This document shows positions 24,799 to 36,037 of a stretch of DNA of 64,000 bases, piece after piece. Every line of letters begins with the position of its first letter. Within the stretch, counting starts at the first letter, position 1. Below the pieces are notes generated by a model that saw nothing but the letters and a program-made list of their open reading frames with translations, had not been told where the DNA came from and made no database searches. Source of the stretch: Chersky-267 sp963744115 (lineage in GTDB: Bacteria; Chloroflexota; Limnocylindria; Limnocylindrales; CSP1-4); assembly GCA_963744115.1 (NCBI GenBank), contig CAVUSI010000001.1, positions 434,001 to 498,000 on the forward strand. Reading direction: 5' to 3'. Made by a program: the position numbers and the translations under genes.

Positions 24799-26346
24799 TC
24801 AGTGGCGGAAGTGTCGGCGGCCGGTGAAGACCATCGCGAGGTGGTGCCGGTCGGCGACCTCGATCGCCATCTCGTCGCGGATCGATCCGCCGGGCTGGAT
24901 GATCGCGGTGACCCCGGCGTTGGCGGCCAGGGCGATCCCGTCGGGGAACGGGAAGTAGGCGTCGCTGGCCATGACGCTCATCCGGGCCCGGTCGCCCGCC
25001 CGCCGGAGGGCGATCTCGACCGACACCTGGCGGCTGGCCTGACCGGCCCCGATCCCGATGGTCGCCGCGTTCTTGGCCAGGACGATGGCGTTCGACCGGA
25101 CGTGCCGGACGGTCCGCCAGGCGAAGAGCAGGTCGGTCAGCTCCTCGAGGGTCGGGCGGCGGCGGGTCACGACCTGGAGATGGCCGGCCTCGATCCCGAG
25201 CGCGTCCTGGGTCTCGACGAGGAGGCCGCCGCTGACCCGCTTGAAGTCGAGGTTCGCGATGCCGTAGTCGCGCATGCCGTCGGTCGGTCCGGCGGGCACG
25301 GCCAGGATCTCGAGACCGGTCTTGGCCTTCAGGATGCCCAGCGCGGAATGGCTGTAGGCCGGGGCGACGACCGCCTCGTACGAGTTCGCGGCGATCTCCC
25401 GGGCGGTGGCCCCGTCGAGCTCGCGGTTGACCGCGACGATGCCGCCGAACGCGGCGACCGAATCGGTCTCGAGGGCCTTGCGATAGGCCTCGACCAGCTC
25501 GTCGTTCGAGGCCATCCCGACCGGATCGGTGTGCTTGACCACGGCGACCGTCGGCGCGGTGAAGTCCTGGGCCATCCGGTACGCCGAGTCGAGGTCGAGC
25601 AGGTTGTTGAAGCTCGGCAGCGAGCCCTGGAGCTGCTTGGCGTCGGCCAGCGTGCCCGACCGATGGGTCGTCTCGCGGTAGAAGGCAGCGCGCTGGTGCG
25701 GGTTCTCGCCGTAGCGCAGGTCCTCGACCTTCTCGAGGACCATCGCCAGGCGCGTCGGGAAGGTCGTCCCCGAGACCTGGTTGATGTAGGCGGCGATCTC
25801 CGCGTGGTAGGCGGCGACGATCCCGAACGCCTCGGCGGCGAGCTGCTGGCGCAGCTCGGCGGAGACCGAGCCGCGCTCCTTGAGCTCGCGCACGACCCGA
25901 CCGTAATGGGACGGGTCGGCGACCGCCGTCACCCCGGCGTAGTTGCGCGCCGCGGCTCCGAGCAGGGCGGCGCCACCGACGTCGATCATCTCGATCGCCT
26001 CGTGGAGGGCGACCGACTCGGCCCCGGCCTGGGGCGAGAACGGCTTGACGTTGACGACGACGATGTCGATCAGCCCGATCCCGTGTTCGGCCAGCTCGTC
26101 GAGCTGCGCGGGGACGTCACGGCGAGCCAGGATCCCCGCGTAGACGGCCGGATGGAACGTCTTGACCTGGCCGCCGACCAGGGCGGGGACATTGGTCAGC
26201 TCGGAGACCGACGCGACCTCGATCCCGTCCGAGGCGAGGTGCTCGCGGGTCCCGTCGGTGGCGTACATCTCGATGCCGAGCGTTGCGAACTCGCGAGCCA
26301 GGGTGGAGACACCGTCACGGTTCGCCACAGAGAGCAGGGCACGCAC
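24799..26346 (-). CDS. purH: Bifunctional AICAR transformylase/IMP cyclohydrolase
   Basis: 515 residues, catalysing the last two steps of IMP synthesis. N-terminal methylglyoxal-synthase-like domain: RALLSVANRDGVSTLAREFA, YATDGTREHL, QVKTFHPAVYAGILARRD. C-terminal transformylase: DLRYGENPHQRAAFY, AVVKHTDPVGMAS, SDAYFPFPDGI. I prefer GTG 26346 with a GGGAGG site upstream. GTG 26418 is an alternative that would be leaderless behind TATACT. Followed by glpX after 12 bp. Purine synthesis is complemented by hpt at 44729. Confidence 0.93.
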   Translation of the reverse strand: MRALLSVANRDGVSTLAREFATLGIEMYATDGTREHLASDGIEVASVSELTNVPALVGGQVKTFHPAVYAGILARRDVPAQLDELAEHGIGLIDIVVVNVKPFSPQAGAESVALHEAIEMIDVGGAALLGAAARNYAGVTAVADPSHYGRVVRELKERGSVSAELRQQLAAEAFGIVAAYHAEIAAYINQVSGTTFPTRLAMVLEKVEDLRYGENPHQRAAFYRETTHRSGTLADAKQLQGSLPSFNNLLDLDSAYRMAQDFTAPTVAVVKHTDPVGMASNDELVEAYRKALETDSVAAFGGIVAVNRELDGATAREIAANSYEAVVAPAYSHSALGILKAKTGLEILAVPAGPTDGMRDYGIANLDFKRVSGGLLVETQDALGIEAGHLQVVTRRRPTLEELTDLLFAWRTVRHVRSNAIVLAKNAATIGIGAGQASRQVSVEIALRRAGDRARMSVMASDAYFPFPDGIALAANAGVTAIIQPGGSIRDEMAIEVADRHHLAMVFTGRRHFRH

Positions 26347-26425
26347 CCCGGGTCCACCTCCCGATCTCCGGTCGACGACGCGCCTCCGCCGATGCCCCGG
26401 ATCGGGGGCATCCGTCACCGGCCCG

Positions 26426-26450
26426 AGTATACCGCCCGGCATGGCATACT
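26426..26450. promoter_or_regulatory. Divergent promoter region with inverted -10 boxes
   Basis: TATACT on the minus strand (26431-26426) faces purH, and CATACT on the plus strand (26445-26450) faces the small membrane-protein gene. GAGTAT and ATACTC form the two arms of an imperfect inverted repeat, so one protein or one sequence feature may set both promoters. Confidence 0.45.
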
Positions 26451-26494
26451 CGGCCTCCCACGCCGCCAGATGCGCCCCCTGCAGGAGTCAGCCG

Positions 26495-26968
26495 GTGACC
26501 CGTCCGCCCTGGGAATACCTCTTCGAAAAGTTCTCCGGAGACACGTTCCCCGACCTGTTCCGGCCGGTCTGGGTCTCGTCGATCGTCCTGCTGATCGTCC
26601 TCGTCATCCTGTTCAACGTCCGCACCCGGGCGCTGCACAACCACCAGCCGTACGTCGAGATGTACGAGTGGCTGCTGTGGACCGGGCTGATCACGTTCAG
26701 CCTGCTGCTGGTCTTCTGCCTGTTCGTGTGGGACTTCATCTTCGTCCTCGCCACGATGATCGGCGGGGCCGCGATCCTGCTCTGGATCCGGTTCTACCGG
26801 TTCCCGCCGGTGTTCGAGACCTACGCCCGGAAGCTGGCGCGCGAGCGGTACTTCACCCGCTCGAAGTTCGCCCACCCGGAGTCGACGATCCGGACGAAGC
26901 CGGCCAAGTCGGCCAAGCCGGCCAAGTCGACCCGGTCCCGGTCGACCAAGCGCCGCCGCCGGCGCTGA
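26495..26968 (+). CDS. Small two-helix membrane protein with a basic tail, function unknown
   Basis: 157 residues. One membrane helix at about 23-42 (SSIVLLIVLVILF), then a hydrophobic region at about 67-105 (LLLVFCLFVWDFIFVLATMIGG) that may form one or two helices. The C-terminal 30 residues are Lys/Arg-rich (KSAKPAKS repeats, then RRRRR) and would bind RNA, DNA or lipid headgroups. GTG 26495 is chosen for its AGGAG site seven bases upstream; the frame is open further but overlaps purH antisense. Divergent from purH. I do not recognise the family. Confidence 0.75.
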   Translation: MTRPPWEYLFEKFSGDTFPDLFRPVWVSSIVLLIVLVILFNVRTRALHNHQPYVEMYEWLLWTGLITFSLLLVFCLFVWDFIFVLATMIGGAAILLWIRFYRFPPVFETYARKLARERYFTRSKFAHPESTIRTKPAKSAKPAKSTRSRSTKRRRRR

Positions 26969-26994
26969 TCGCCCCGCCCAGCGTCGCCCGGACG

Positions 26995-27456
26995 ATGGAG
27001 ATCCGGCGGTTCGGCTATGGGCACCGGCGACCCGACGGCCCGGCCGGGACCCGTGGCGTCCAGGCCGCCGTCGTCCATGCCGACGCCCGCGGGACGATCG
27101 CCGAGTTGGCCTTCGCCCGGAATTCGCTCATCGAGCCGCACACCAACCCGAACACGACGTGGTTCCTCGTGATCGAGGGTGGCGGCTTCGTCCGGGTCGG
27201 CGACGAGACCGCTCGCGTGTTCGCCGGCGAGGCGGTCCTCTGGCCGGCGGGCGTGCTCCACGGCGCGTCCACCGACCTGTCGGAGATGCGGGCGATCGTG
27301 GTCGAGCTGGCCGGCGCCGACGATGCCGCGGCGCGGGAGATCCTCGAAGGCGTCACGCTCGCGCTCGAGGCCGGCCCGGTCGACAAGGCCGAGGGCGCGC
27401 TCGTCGACGACCATCCGGACGCGGCCTATGACCCGTCCCACGGGGAGCCGCTCTAG
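26995..27456 (+). CDS. Cupin-fold protein
   Basis: 153 residues forming a single beta-barrel. Cupin motif 1 is loosely represented by EPHTNPNTTWFLVIEGGGFVRVGDE and motif 2 by GEAVLWPAGVLHGAS. The sequence has two His in metal-binding positions (EPH, LHG). It may bind a metal and a small ligand or serve as a sensor. ATG 26995 follows the previous gene by 26 bp without a clear ribosome-binding site. Converges with the NUDIX gene. Confidence 0.7.
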   Translation: MEIRRFGYGHRRPDGPAGTRGVQAAVVHADARGTIAELAFARNSLIEPHTNPNTTWFLVIEGGGFVRVGDETARVFAGEAVLWPAGVLHGASTDLSEMRAIVVELAGADDAAAREILEGVTLALEAGPVDKAEGALVDDHPDAAYDPSHGEPL

Positions 27457-27469
27457 GGGCGTCGGGGCG

Positions 27470-28126
27470 TCACGCCTTCCGTCCCAGGACCGCCCCGAGC
27501 TGGCCGAGGATCCGGGCCGTGGCGCCCCAGACGAGGAGCTCGTCGCCGTCCTCGGCCCCGACCGGGTAGGCGCCATAGCGGAGCGGCCAGTCGCCGATCG
27601 TCCGGTCCACGATCCGGATCGGCGCGTCCGGAAGGAAGGTCGCGATGGACGGCTCCAGGATCCGGGCGACCTCGAGCGGCGACGGAACGAGGACCGGCCG
27701 GCGCTCCGCCACGGCCAGGATGGGGACGAGCGCGAACCGACTGACGGGGATCCAGACCTCGTCGAGACGACCGAGGACGCGCACGCCCGCGCCGACCGGG
27801 TCGAGACCGACCTCCTCCTCGGCCTCGCGGAGCGCGGTGGCGACGATGTCGGCGTCATCCGGCTCGACCTTGCCGCCCGGGAAGCTGACCTCCCCGGAAT
27901 GATGGCCGTCGTAGGTCGGCCGCTCGGTCAGGACGACCCGGGCGTTCACCCTCGTCATCCGGGCACGATCAGGACGAGGACGCCGGCCGGCCGGTCGGCG
28001 GCGGGATCGCGCGGCGGGAACGCCCGGAATCTCCCATCGGTGAGGACCGGCATCAGCGCATCCGGCCCGGACGGCAACGGATCCGGGCAGAGTCGTCAAT
28101 CGGGCGAGGACGGTCTCGATCCGCAT
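27470..28126 (-). CDS. NUDIX hydrolase, probable CoA pyrophosphatase, with compensating frame shifts
   Basis: The C-terminal two thirds carry a full NUDIX box: GEVSFPGGKVEPDDADIVATALREAEEEVGL, typical of CoA pyrophosphatases (NudL-like). The continuous frame reads nonsense between about residues 15 and 50. The next frame there reads LMPVLTDGRFRAFPPRDPAADRPAGVLVLIV, which is the expected N-terminal part. Three one-base additions, near CCC/GG runs at roughly 28085, 27960 and 27945, would explain this and cancel out. The true protein is therefore probably about 217 residues. ATG 28126 fits the family start. Converges with the cupin gene. Confidence 0.75.
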   Translation of the reverse strand: MRIETVLARLTTLPGSVAVRAGCADAGPHRWEIPGVPAARSRRRPAGRRPRPDRARMTRVNARVVLTERPTYDGHHSGEVSFPGGKVEPDDADIVATALREAEEEVGLDPVGAGVRVLGRLDEVWIPVSRFALVPILAVAERRPVLVPSPLEVARILEPSIATFLPDAPIRIVDRTIGDWPLRYGAYPVGAEDGDELLVWGATARILGQLGAVLGRKA

Positions 28127-28446
28127 CGTCGACGATCGTAGGCCTCCGCCGCGCCCCGCGGCTGTGGGCCCGCGGCTGTGAGCCGTCGACGCCGGGCACC
28201 ACCGGGAGTGGTCGCGAAGCGGCCCTCCGCTCATGGCCGGGGCACGATCCGGGCAACATCGCGACTTGACCACGCTTGCGGGGCTCCAGAACGACCACTG
28301 GAGGTGGCCGCGGGGCCTGGGCCACGGCCTCGGCGGGCGCCCGCACCCGCGCGGCTTGGGCTCGCGGCCCGGTCCGACGTGCGGTTGATCCGCCGACCGG
28401 CCGTCGCGGCCCGACCGGGCGTGGGGCGGACCGTGGCTCGCCCGGT
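28127..28446. other. Intergenic region without an identifiable gene
   Basis: 320 bp between the NUDIX start and the clpB stop. It contains two near-direct copies of CCGCGGCTGTGRGCC around 28156-28185 and several GC-rich dyads that could terminate clpB transcription. A TACGAT lies eight bases before the NUDIX ATG and may be its -10 box. No RNA gene is recognisable. Confidence 0.5.
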
Positions 28447-31188
28447 CTAGTTGACGAGCTCGCCACCCGGGCGAGATGGCTTCTCGTCCGTATCGGGCAG
28501 ATCGAGGACGGACGGCGTCCGCTTCGACCCGGAGCCGTTCGGAACGGCGGCCCGCGCGTCGCGCCGCGTCCCGGCCTCGACCGCGACCGAGGCATCCGCG
28601 GTCGAGAAGACGAGGGTGCCGCCGACCGGATCCGCGTCGGCCACGATCCGGTCGCCGGGCTTGAACTCTCCCTGGAGCAGGGCCCGCGCCAGCGGGTTCT
28701 CGACCAGGCGCTGGATGGTCCGCTTGAGCGGACGGGCGCCGAACGTCGGGTCGTGCCCCTCGCGGGCGATGAGCGAGCGCGCCGCCGGGGTGATCTCGAG
28801 ACCGAGGTCCTGGCCCGCCAGGCGCCGGCCGAGCTCGGCCAGCAGGAGGTCGACGATCGATGCCAGCTCGACGTCGGTCAGGGCGTGGAAGACGATCACC
28901 TCGTCGATCCGGTTGAGGAACTCCGGCCGGAACTGGAGGCGGAGCGCCTCGGTCAGCTGGGCCTTCATCGCCTCGTAGGCCGAGTCGCGATCCGCTCCGG
29001 TCGACGCGGCGATCGCCGAGCTGCCGACGTTGCTGGTCATGATCACGACCGTGTTCTTGAAGTCGACCGTCCGACCCTGCCCGTCGGTCAGCCGGCCGTC
29101 GTCGAGGACCTGGAGGAGGATGTTGAAGACGTCCGGGTGGGCCTTCTCGATCTCGTCGAGCAGGACGACCTGGTACGGCCGCCGCCGGACCGCCTCGGTC
29201 AGCTGTCCGCCCTCCTCGTACCCGACATAGCCGGGGGGCGCACCCACGAGCCGCGAGACCGCGTACTTCTCCATGTACTCGCTCATATCGATCCGGACCA
29301 TCGCCCCGTCGTCGTCGAACAGGAAGTCCGCGAGGGCCCGCGCGAGCTCGGTCTTGCCGACGCCGGTCGGCCCGACGAACAGGAACGAGCCGATCGGACG
29401 GCGCGGGTCACGCAGGCCGGCGCGGGCGCGCCGGACGGCGTCCGACACGGCCTCGATGGCCTCGTCCTGGCCGACCACCCGCTCGTGGAGCCGCTCCTCC
29501 ATGTGGACGAGCTTGGCGGTCTCCCCCTCGAGCAGCTTGGTGACCGGGATGCCGGTCCAGGCGGCGACGATCTCGGCGATGTCGTCCGCGTCGACCTCCT
29601 CCTTGAGCAGCGACCCCGGGCCCTGGAGGGTCGCGAGGACCGCCTCCTGTTCCTTGAGCCGCGCTTGGAGCTCGGGCAGGCGCCCGTATTTCAGCTCGGC
29701 GGCCTTGCCGAGGTCCGCCTCGCGCTCGGCCTGGTCGATCCGGGTCTGGAGGGTCTCGAGCTCGGACTTGGTCGACCGGATCGCGGCGATCGCCGTCTTC
29801 TCGGCCTCCCACCGCTGCTTCATCGCCCCGGCTTCCTCGGCCAGCTCGGCCAGCTCGCGCTCGAGGGACTCGAGCCGTGCCTTCGAGGCGTCGTCCTTCT
29901 CCTTGCGCAGCGCCTCGCGCTCGATCTCGAGCTGGATCCGGCGGCGCTCGAGCTCGTCGAGCTCGATCGGCATCGAATCGATCTCCATCCGCAGGCGGCT
30001 CGCCGATTCGTCGACGAGATCGATCGCCTTGTCCGGCAGGAACCGCTCGGTGATGTAGCGGTCCGACAGGGCAGCGGCGGCGACCAGCGCCGAGTCGGTG
30101 ATCCGGACCCCGTGGTGGACCTCGTAGCGCTCGCGCAGCCCGCGCAGGATCGACACGGTCTGCTCGACCGTCGGAGGCTCGACCATGACCGGCTGGAAGC
30201 GTCGCTCCAGGGCGGCGTCCTTCTCGATGTGCTTGCGATACTCGTCGAGCGTCGTCGCCCCGATCGTGTGGAGCTCGCCCCGGGCGAGCATCGGCTTGAG
30301 CAGGTTCGAGGCGTCCATCGCGCCCTCGGCCGCTCCCGCGCCGACGACCGTGTGGAGCTCGTCGATGAACAGGACCACCTGGCCCTCGCTGTCCTTGATG
30401 TCCTTGAGGACCGCCTTGAGGCGCTCCTCGAACTCACCCCGGAACTTGGCGCCGGCGATGATCGCGCCGAGGTCGAGCGAGATCACCCGCTTGTCCTTGA
30501 GGCCCTCGGGCACGTCGCCGCGGACGATCCGCTGGGCGAGGCCCTCGACGATCGCCGTCTTGCCCACGCCCGGCTCGCCGATGAGGACGGGGTTGTTCTT
30601 GGTCCGGCGGGAGAGCACCTGGATGACCCGGCGGATCTCCTCGTCGCGGCCGATGACGGGGTCGAGCTTGCCGGCGCGGGCCTCGGCGGTCAGGTCGCGG
30701 CCGTACTTCTCGAGCGCCTGGTACGTCCCTTCGGGGTTCGGCGAGGTCACCCGCTGACCTCCGCGCACGCCCTGGAGGGCGCCGAGGATCGCCTCTCGCC
30801 CGGCACCGTGACGCTCGAGCAGCGTCTGGCCCTCGCCGCCGGTCTCGGCCGCCCCGAGCAGCAGGTGCTCGGTCGAGACGTACTCGTCGTTGAGACGGCG
30901 TGCCTCCTCCTCGGCTCGTTCGATGACCCGCTTGGCGCGGGGGTCGAGGCTGAGCGACCCACCCTCGATCCGGGCGCGCCGGGCAAGGACCGCGGCCAGC
31001 TCGGCCCGGAACGCCGGGAGGTCGACACCGAGGCGCCGCAGCGTCTCGGCCGGCACCCCGTCATCGGGCTCGATCAGCGCGGCGAGGAGATGTTCGGCAT
31101 CGAGGATCGGGCTGTGGAGGGTCTCCGCCAGCTTCTGGGCGGCGACCACCGTCTCCTGGGCCTTCTGGGTGAATCGGTCGAGTTGCAT
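28447..31188 (-). CDS. clpB: ATP-dependent disaggregase ClpB
   Basis: 913 residues. AAA+ chaperone that rescues aggregated proteins with DnaK. The Clp N domain (QETVVAAQKLAE) is followed by the first Walker A GEPGVGKTAIVEGL, the coiled-coil middle domain (about 410-530), and the second Walker A VGPTGVGKTELARAL. The pore-loop GYVGYEEGG is present. The C-terminal 55 residues are a low-complexity extension. A HAIR-like operator overlaps the -35 of its promoter (31245-31285), so HspR control is likely. DnaK is not in the window. Confidence 0.96.
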   Translation of the reverse strand: MQLDRFTQKAQETVVAAQKLAETLHSPILDAEHLLAALIEPDDGVPAETLRRLGVDLPAFRAELAAVLARRARIEGGSLSLDPRAKRVIERAEEEARRLNDEYVSTEHLLLGAAETGGEGQTLLERHGAGREAILGALQGVRGGQRVTSPNPEGTYQALEKYGRDLTAEARAGKLDPVIGRDEEIRRVIQVLSRRTKNNPVLIGEPGVGKTAIVEGLAQRIVRGDVPEGLKDKRVISLDLGAIIAGAKFRGEFEERLKAVLKDIKDSEGQVVLFIDELHTVVGAGAAEGAMDASNLLKPMLARGELHTIGATTLDEYRKHIEKDAALERRFQPVMVEPPTVEQTVSILRGLRERYEVHHGVRITDSALVAAAALSDRYITERFLPDKAIDLVDESASRLRMEIDSMPIELDELERRRIQLEIEREALRKEKDDASKARLESLERELAELAEEAGAMKQRWEAEKTAIAAIRSTKSELETLQTRIDQAEREADLGKAAELKYGRLPELQARLKEQEAVLATLQGPGSLLKEEVDADDIAEIVAAWTGIPVTKLLEGETAKLVHMEERLHERVVGQDEAIEAVSDAVRRARAGLRDPRRPIGSFLFVGPTGVGKTELARALADFLFDDDGAMVRIDMSEYMEKYAVSRLVGAPPGYVGYEEGGQLTEAVRRRPYQVVLLDEIEKAHPDVFNILLQVLDDGRLTDGQGRTVDFKNTVVIMTSNVGSSAIAASTGADRDSAYEAMKAQLTEALRLQFRPEFLNRIDEVIVFHALTDVELASIVDLLLAELGRRLAGQDLGLEITPAARSLIAREGHDPTFGARPLKRTIQRLVENPLARALLQGEFKPGDRIVADADPVGGTLVFSTADASVAVEAGTRRDARAAVPNGSGSKRTPSVLDLPDTDEKPSRPGGELVN

Positions 31189-31244
31189 GGGACGATCTCT
31201 CGGCGGGTCAGGCTCGACGCCGGGGCTCCGGCGCCGGTTCGACC

Positions 31245-31285
31245 AGTCTAATGTCTATCAATCATGTTGACAAGGTTCCTGTCAA
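31245..31285 (-). promoter_or_regulatory. clpB promoter with a HAIR-like HspR operator
   Basis: TTGACA-N7-TGTCAA (31267-31285) is a perfect 6-7-6 inverted repeat. On the minus strand a -35 TTGTCA (31273-31268), 17 bp and a -10 TAGACT (31250-31245) form the promoter, so the repeat covers the -35. The HspR box HAIR (CTTGAGT-N7-ACTCAAG) has the same spacing and TTGA/TCAA core. A second copy lies before hsp20. Confidence 0.7.
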
Positions 31286-31289
31286 TGGC

Positions 31290-32393
31290 TCAGGTGGCCC
31301 CGCCACCCGTCCGGCGAGGGTCCGGCTGGTCGGCCAGCTCGACCAGGCGGCGGGCGGCCACCCGTGCGTCGTCCGACAGCCCGGTCGGCAGGACGACCTT
31401 GACCTTGATGAGCAGGTCGCCGGTCGGGGCTTCGCCGCTCTTCGGCTTGAGCCGGGGCATGCCCTGGCCCTTGAGCCGGAAGGTCCGGCCGGTCTGGGTC
31501 TCTGGTGGGATCGTCAGGCGGATCCGGCCCTTGAGCGTGGTGACCGGGATCTCGGCGCCGAGCAGGGCCTCGCCCAGGGTGATCGGGACCTCGCGGCTGA
31601 GGTCGGCGCCGAGCCGGGTGTAGACCGGGTGGTGCTGGACCCGGGTGACGAGGTAGAGGTCGGCCGGATGCGACGGATCGCCGCCGCCGCGACCCTTGAG
31701 CCGGATCCGGCTGCCGGTCTCGACGCCTCGCGGAACGGTGACCTCGAGGCGTTTGCCGTCGACCTGGACCAGCCGCGACGTGCCGTGATAGGCCTCCTCG
31801 AGGCTGAGCTCGACCTCGGCCTCGACGCTGCGCGGACGGTTCGAGCCGTTCGCCCCGGCCTGCGTGCGTCCGCCCGTGTCGGCCGAGCCACCCAGCCCCA
31901 GGCCGGCGAGGATGTCCTCGAACGAGCCGCCCTGATCGACCGTGGTCGATCCACGCCGGGCACGGCTCCGCCCACCGGTGGACGCTGCTCCGGCCGCGGT
32001 CCCACTGAAGAAGGTCCGGAAGAAGTCGCTGAAGCCGCCGGCATCGCCGCCTGCCGTGCGGAACTCGTAGCGGACGTTCCCGCCGTCCGCTGTCCCGTAC
32101 CCCGCGAACGGGCCGCCCGGCCCGAACGGGTCGGCGCCGCCCGCTCCGGTCGACCCGGAGTAGGCGGCCCAGTTCGCGCCGAGCTCGTCGTAGCGCTTCC
32201 GCTTGTCGGGGTCGGACAGGACCTCGTTGGCCTCGTTGATCTCCTTGAACCGACGCTCGGCGCTCTGATCGCCCGGCTTCAGGTCCGGGTGGTTCTCGCG
32301 GGCGAGCTTGCGGAAGGCGCGCTTGACCTCAGCCTGGGTCGCGTCCCGGCCGACACCGAGGACCTTGTAGTAGTCGCGGTAGTCGACCGGCAC
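31290..32393 (-). CDS. cbpA: DnaJ/CbpA-type J-domain co-chaperone without zinc finger
   Basis: 367 residues. The J domain (residues 4-70) has HPD within RENHPDLKPG. A Gly/Phe-rich linker (75-150) follows, then two C-terminal substrate-binding beta domains (VEAEVELSLEEAYHGTSR, TLGEALLGAEIPVTTLKGRI). The cysteine-rich zinc domain of DnaJ is absent, so it is a type II protein as in CbpA. It stimulates DnaK-type chaperones. Lies 12 bp downstream of lon in the hsp20-hspR-lon-cbpA unit. Confidence 0.93.
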   Translation of the reverse strand: MPVDYRDYYKVLGVGRDATQAEVKRAFRKLARENHPDLKPGDQSAERRFKEINEANEVLSDPDKRKRYDELGANWAAYSGSTGAGGADPFGPGGPFAGYGTADGGNVRYEFRTAGGDAGGFSDFFRTFFSGTAAGAASTGGRSRARRGSTTVDQGGSFEDILAGLGLGGSADTGGRTQAGANGSNRPRSVEAEVELSLEEAYHGTSRLVQVDGKRLEVTVPRGVETGSRIRLKGRGGGDPSHPADLYLVTRVQHHPVYTRLGADLSREVPITLGEALLGAEIPVTTLKGRIRLTIPPETQTGRTFRLKGQGMPRLKPKSGEAPTGDLLIKVKVVLPTGLSDDARVAARRLVELADQPDPRRTGGGAT

Positions 32394-32405
32394 CGCCGAC
32401 CCTGC

Positions 32406-34975
<2,570 letters not shown>

Positions 34976-34979
<4 letters not shown>

Positions 34980-35356
34980 CGGGTCTCCTGAGGTGCGGCA
35001 CTCCTGCCGCGATGGGAACGGTACTCGGTCCGACCGTCGTCGTCCGACATGTTGGCCTGGGCTTCATCGAAGAGCGTTTCGAGGATCCGGGTCCCGAGAC
35101 GCTCTTCGAGCTCGAACAGGATCCGGACACCCGCGAGGTTGACCCCGCGGTCCTGGGTGAGATGGCGGATCCACAGCACCCGACGGATGTCGTCCTCGCT
35201 GTAGAGCCGGATGTTGGTCGGGGTTCGGGCCGGGCAGAGCAGGCCCTCGTCCTCGTAGATCCGGAGCGTCCGCGGGTGGACCCGGACAAGGCCGGCCGCC
35301 ACGCTGATGACGAAGACCGGGCGAGCGGGGTCCCGCTCGTGCCCACCCTGACCCAT
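34976..35356 (-). CDS. hspR: Heat-shock repressor HspR (MerR family)
   Basis: 126 residues. MerR-type winged helix: PVFVISVAAGLVRVHPRTLRIYEDEGLL, then RLYSEDDIRRVLWIRHLTQDRGVNLAGV and a short coiled coil. HspR proteins repress dnaK, clpB and hsp20 genes through HAIR operators and need DnaK as co-repressor. Matching inverted repeats lie before hsp20 and clpB in this window. It starts one base after the hsp20 stop and overlaps lon, so the operon is autoregulated. Confidence 0.92.
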
Positions 35357-35357
35357 G

Positions 35358-35870
35358 TCAGCCGGCCGTTGGCGTCGCGGCAGGCTCGTCGGCCGCCGGG
35401 AGGGCCTGGCCCTCGGTGGTCGGACTGATCTTGATCCGATGCGGTTTGACCTGCTCCGCCCGCGGGATGCGCAGGCTCAGCAGCCCGTTCTCGAAGGTCG
35501 CCGTCGCCCGGTCGGCCTCCAGGCCTTCGGGGAGCACGATCGACCGGGTGACCGCGCCGCGGCGGATCTCACGGACGAGGTAGGAGCCCTCCTCCTCGGT
35601 CCGCTCCTCGTGGGACGTGGTCGACAGGGTCACCGTCCCGCCCTCGATCGTGATGTCGACATCGTCGGGACGGATCCCGGGAAGCGAGGCTTCGATCGTC
35701 AGCGAGTCGGCGTCCGTGCGGACGTCGAGCGGCATCGAGCCGAGGCTCGAGCCGTTCCCGGCGAGCCGGACGAACGGGCGGGTGAAGTCGTTGTCAAAGA
35801 GCCGATCCACGGCCTGGCGAAGCGAGAACAGCTCGTCGTACGGCGATGGACGGCGCACGAGCATCGACAT
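35358..35870 (-). CDS. hsp20: Hsp20/alpha-crystallin small heat-shock protein
   Basis: 170 residues. The alpha-crystallin domain (about 48-140) contains LTIEASLPGIRPDDVDITIEGG, SYLVREIRRG and the hallmark ATFENGLLSLRIP. The N-terminal arm begins MSMLVRRPSPYDELFSLRQAVDRLF. The C-terminal IxI-type anchor may be HRIKI. ATG 35870 is chosen for its AGGAGGTG site; the upstream extension lacks homology. First gene of the heat-shock operon, with a HAIR-like operator in its promoter. Confidence 0.94.
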   Translation of the reverse strand: MSMLVRRPSPYDELFSLRQAVDRLFDNDFTRPFVRLAGNGSSLGSMPLDVRTDADSLTIEASLPGIRPDDVDITIEGGTVTLSTTSHEERTEEEGSYLVREIRRGAVTRSIVLPEGLEADRATATFENGLLSLRIPRAEQVKPHRIKISPTTEGQALPAADEPAATPTAG

Positions 35871-35924
35871 GGTCGCGGCACCTCCTGAGCGTTGACGCCG
35901 GTCGAGTCGACCGGACACACGCAG

Positions 35925-35954
35925 AGGGTAGAACCATGACAATATCGTTGTCAA
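35925..35954 (-). promoter_or_regulatory. hsp20 operon promoter with a HAIR-like HspR operator
   Basis: On the minus strand TTGACA (35954-35949), 18 bp and TACCCT (35930-35925) form a good promoter. TTGACA-N7-TGTCAT (35954-35936) is a 6-7-6 inverted repeat with one mismatch, matching the clpB site. The operator covers the -35. Confidence 0.68.
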
Positions 35955-36037
35955 GTGTCAGGACACGAACGGTTACCACCCGGTCGACACGCGGTAGGGC
36001 TTCGGCGGGTCGGAACCCGTCCGGATCGACCGCTCGG

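Noticed and set aside
28127..28446. tRNA or small RNA gene in the gap before clpB
   Set aside because: No cloverleaf or T-loop sequence could be recognised; only GC-rich dyads and a short repeat are seen.
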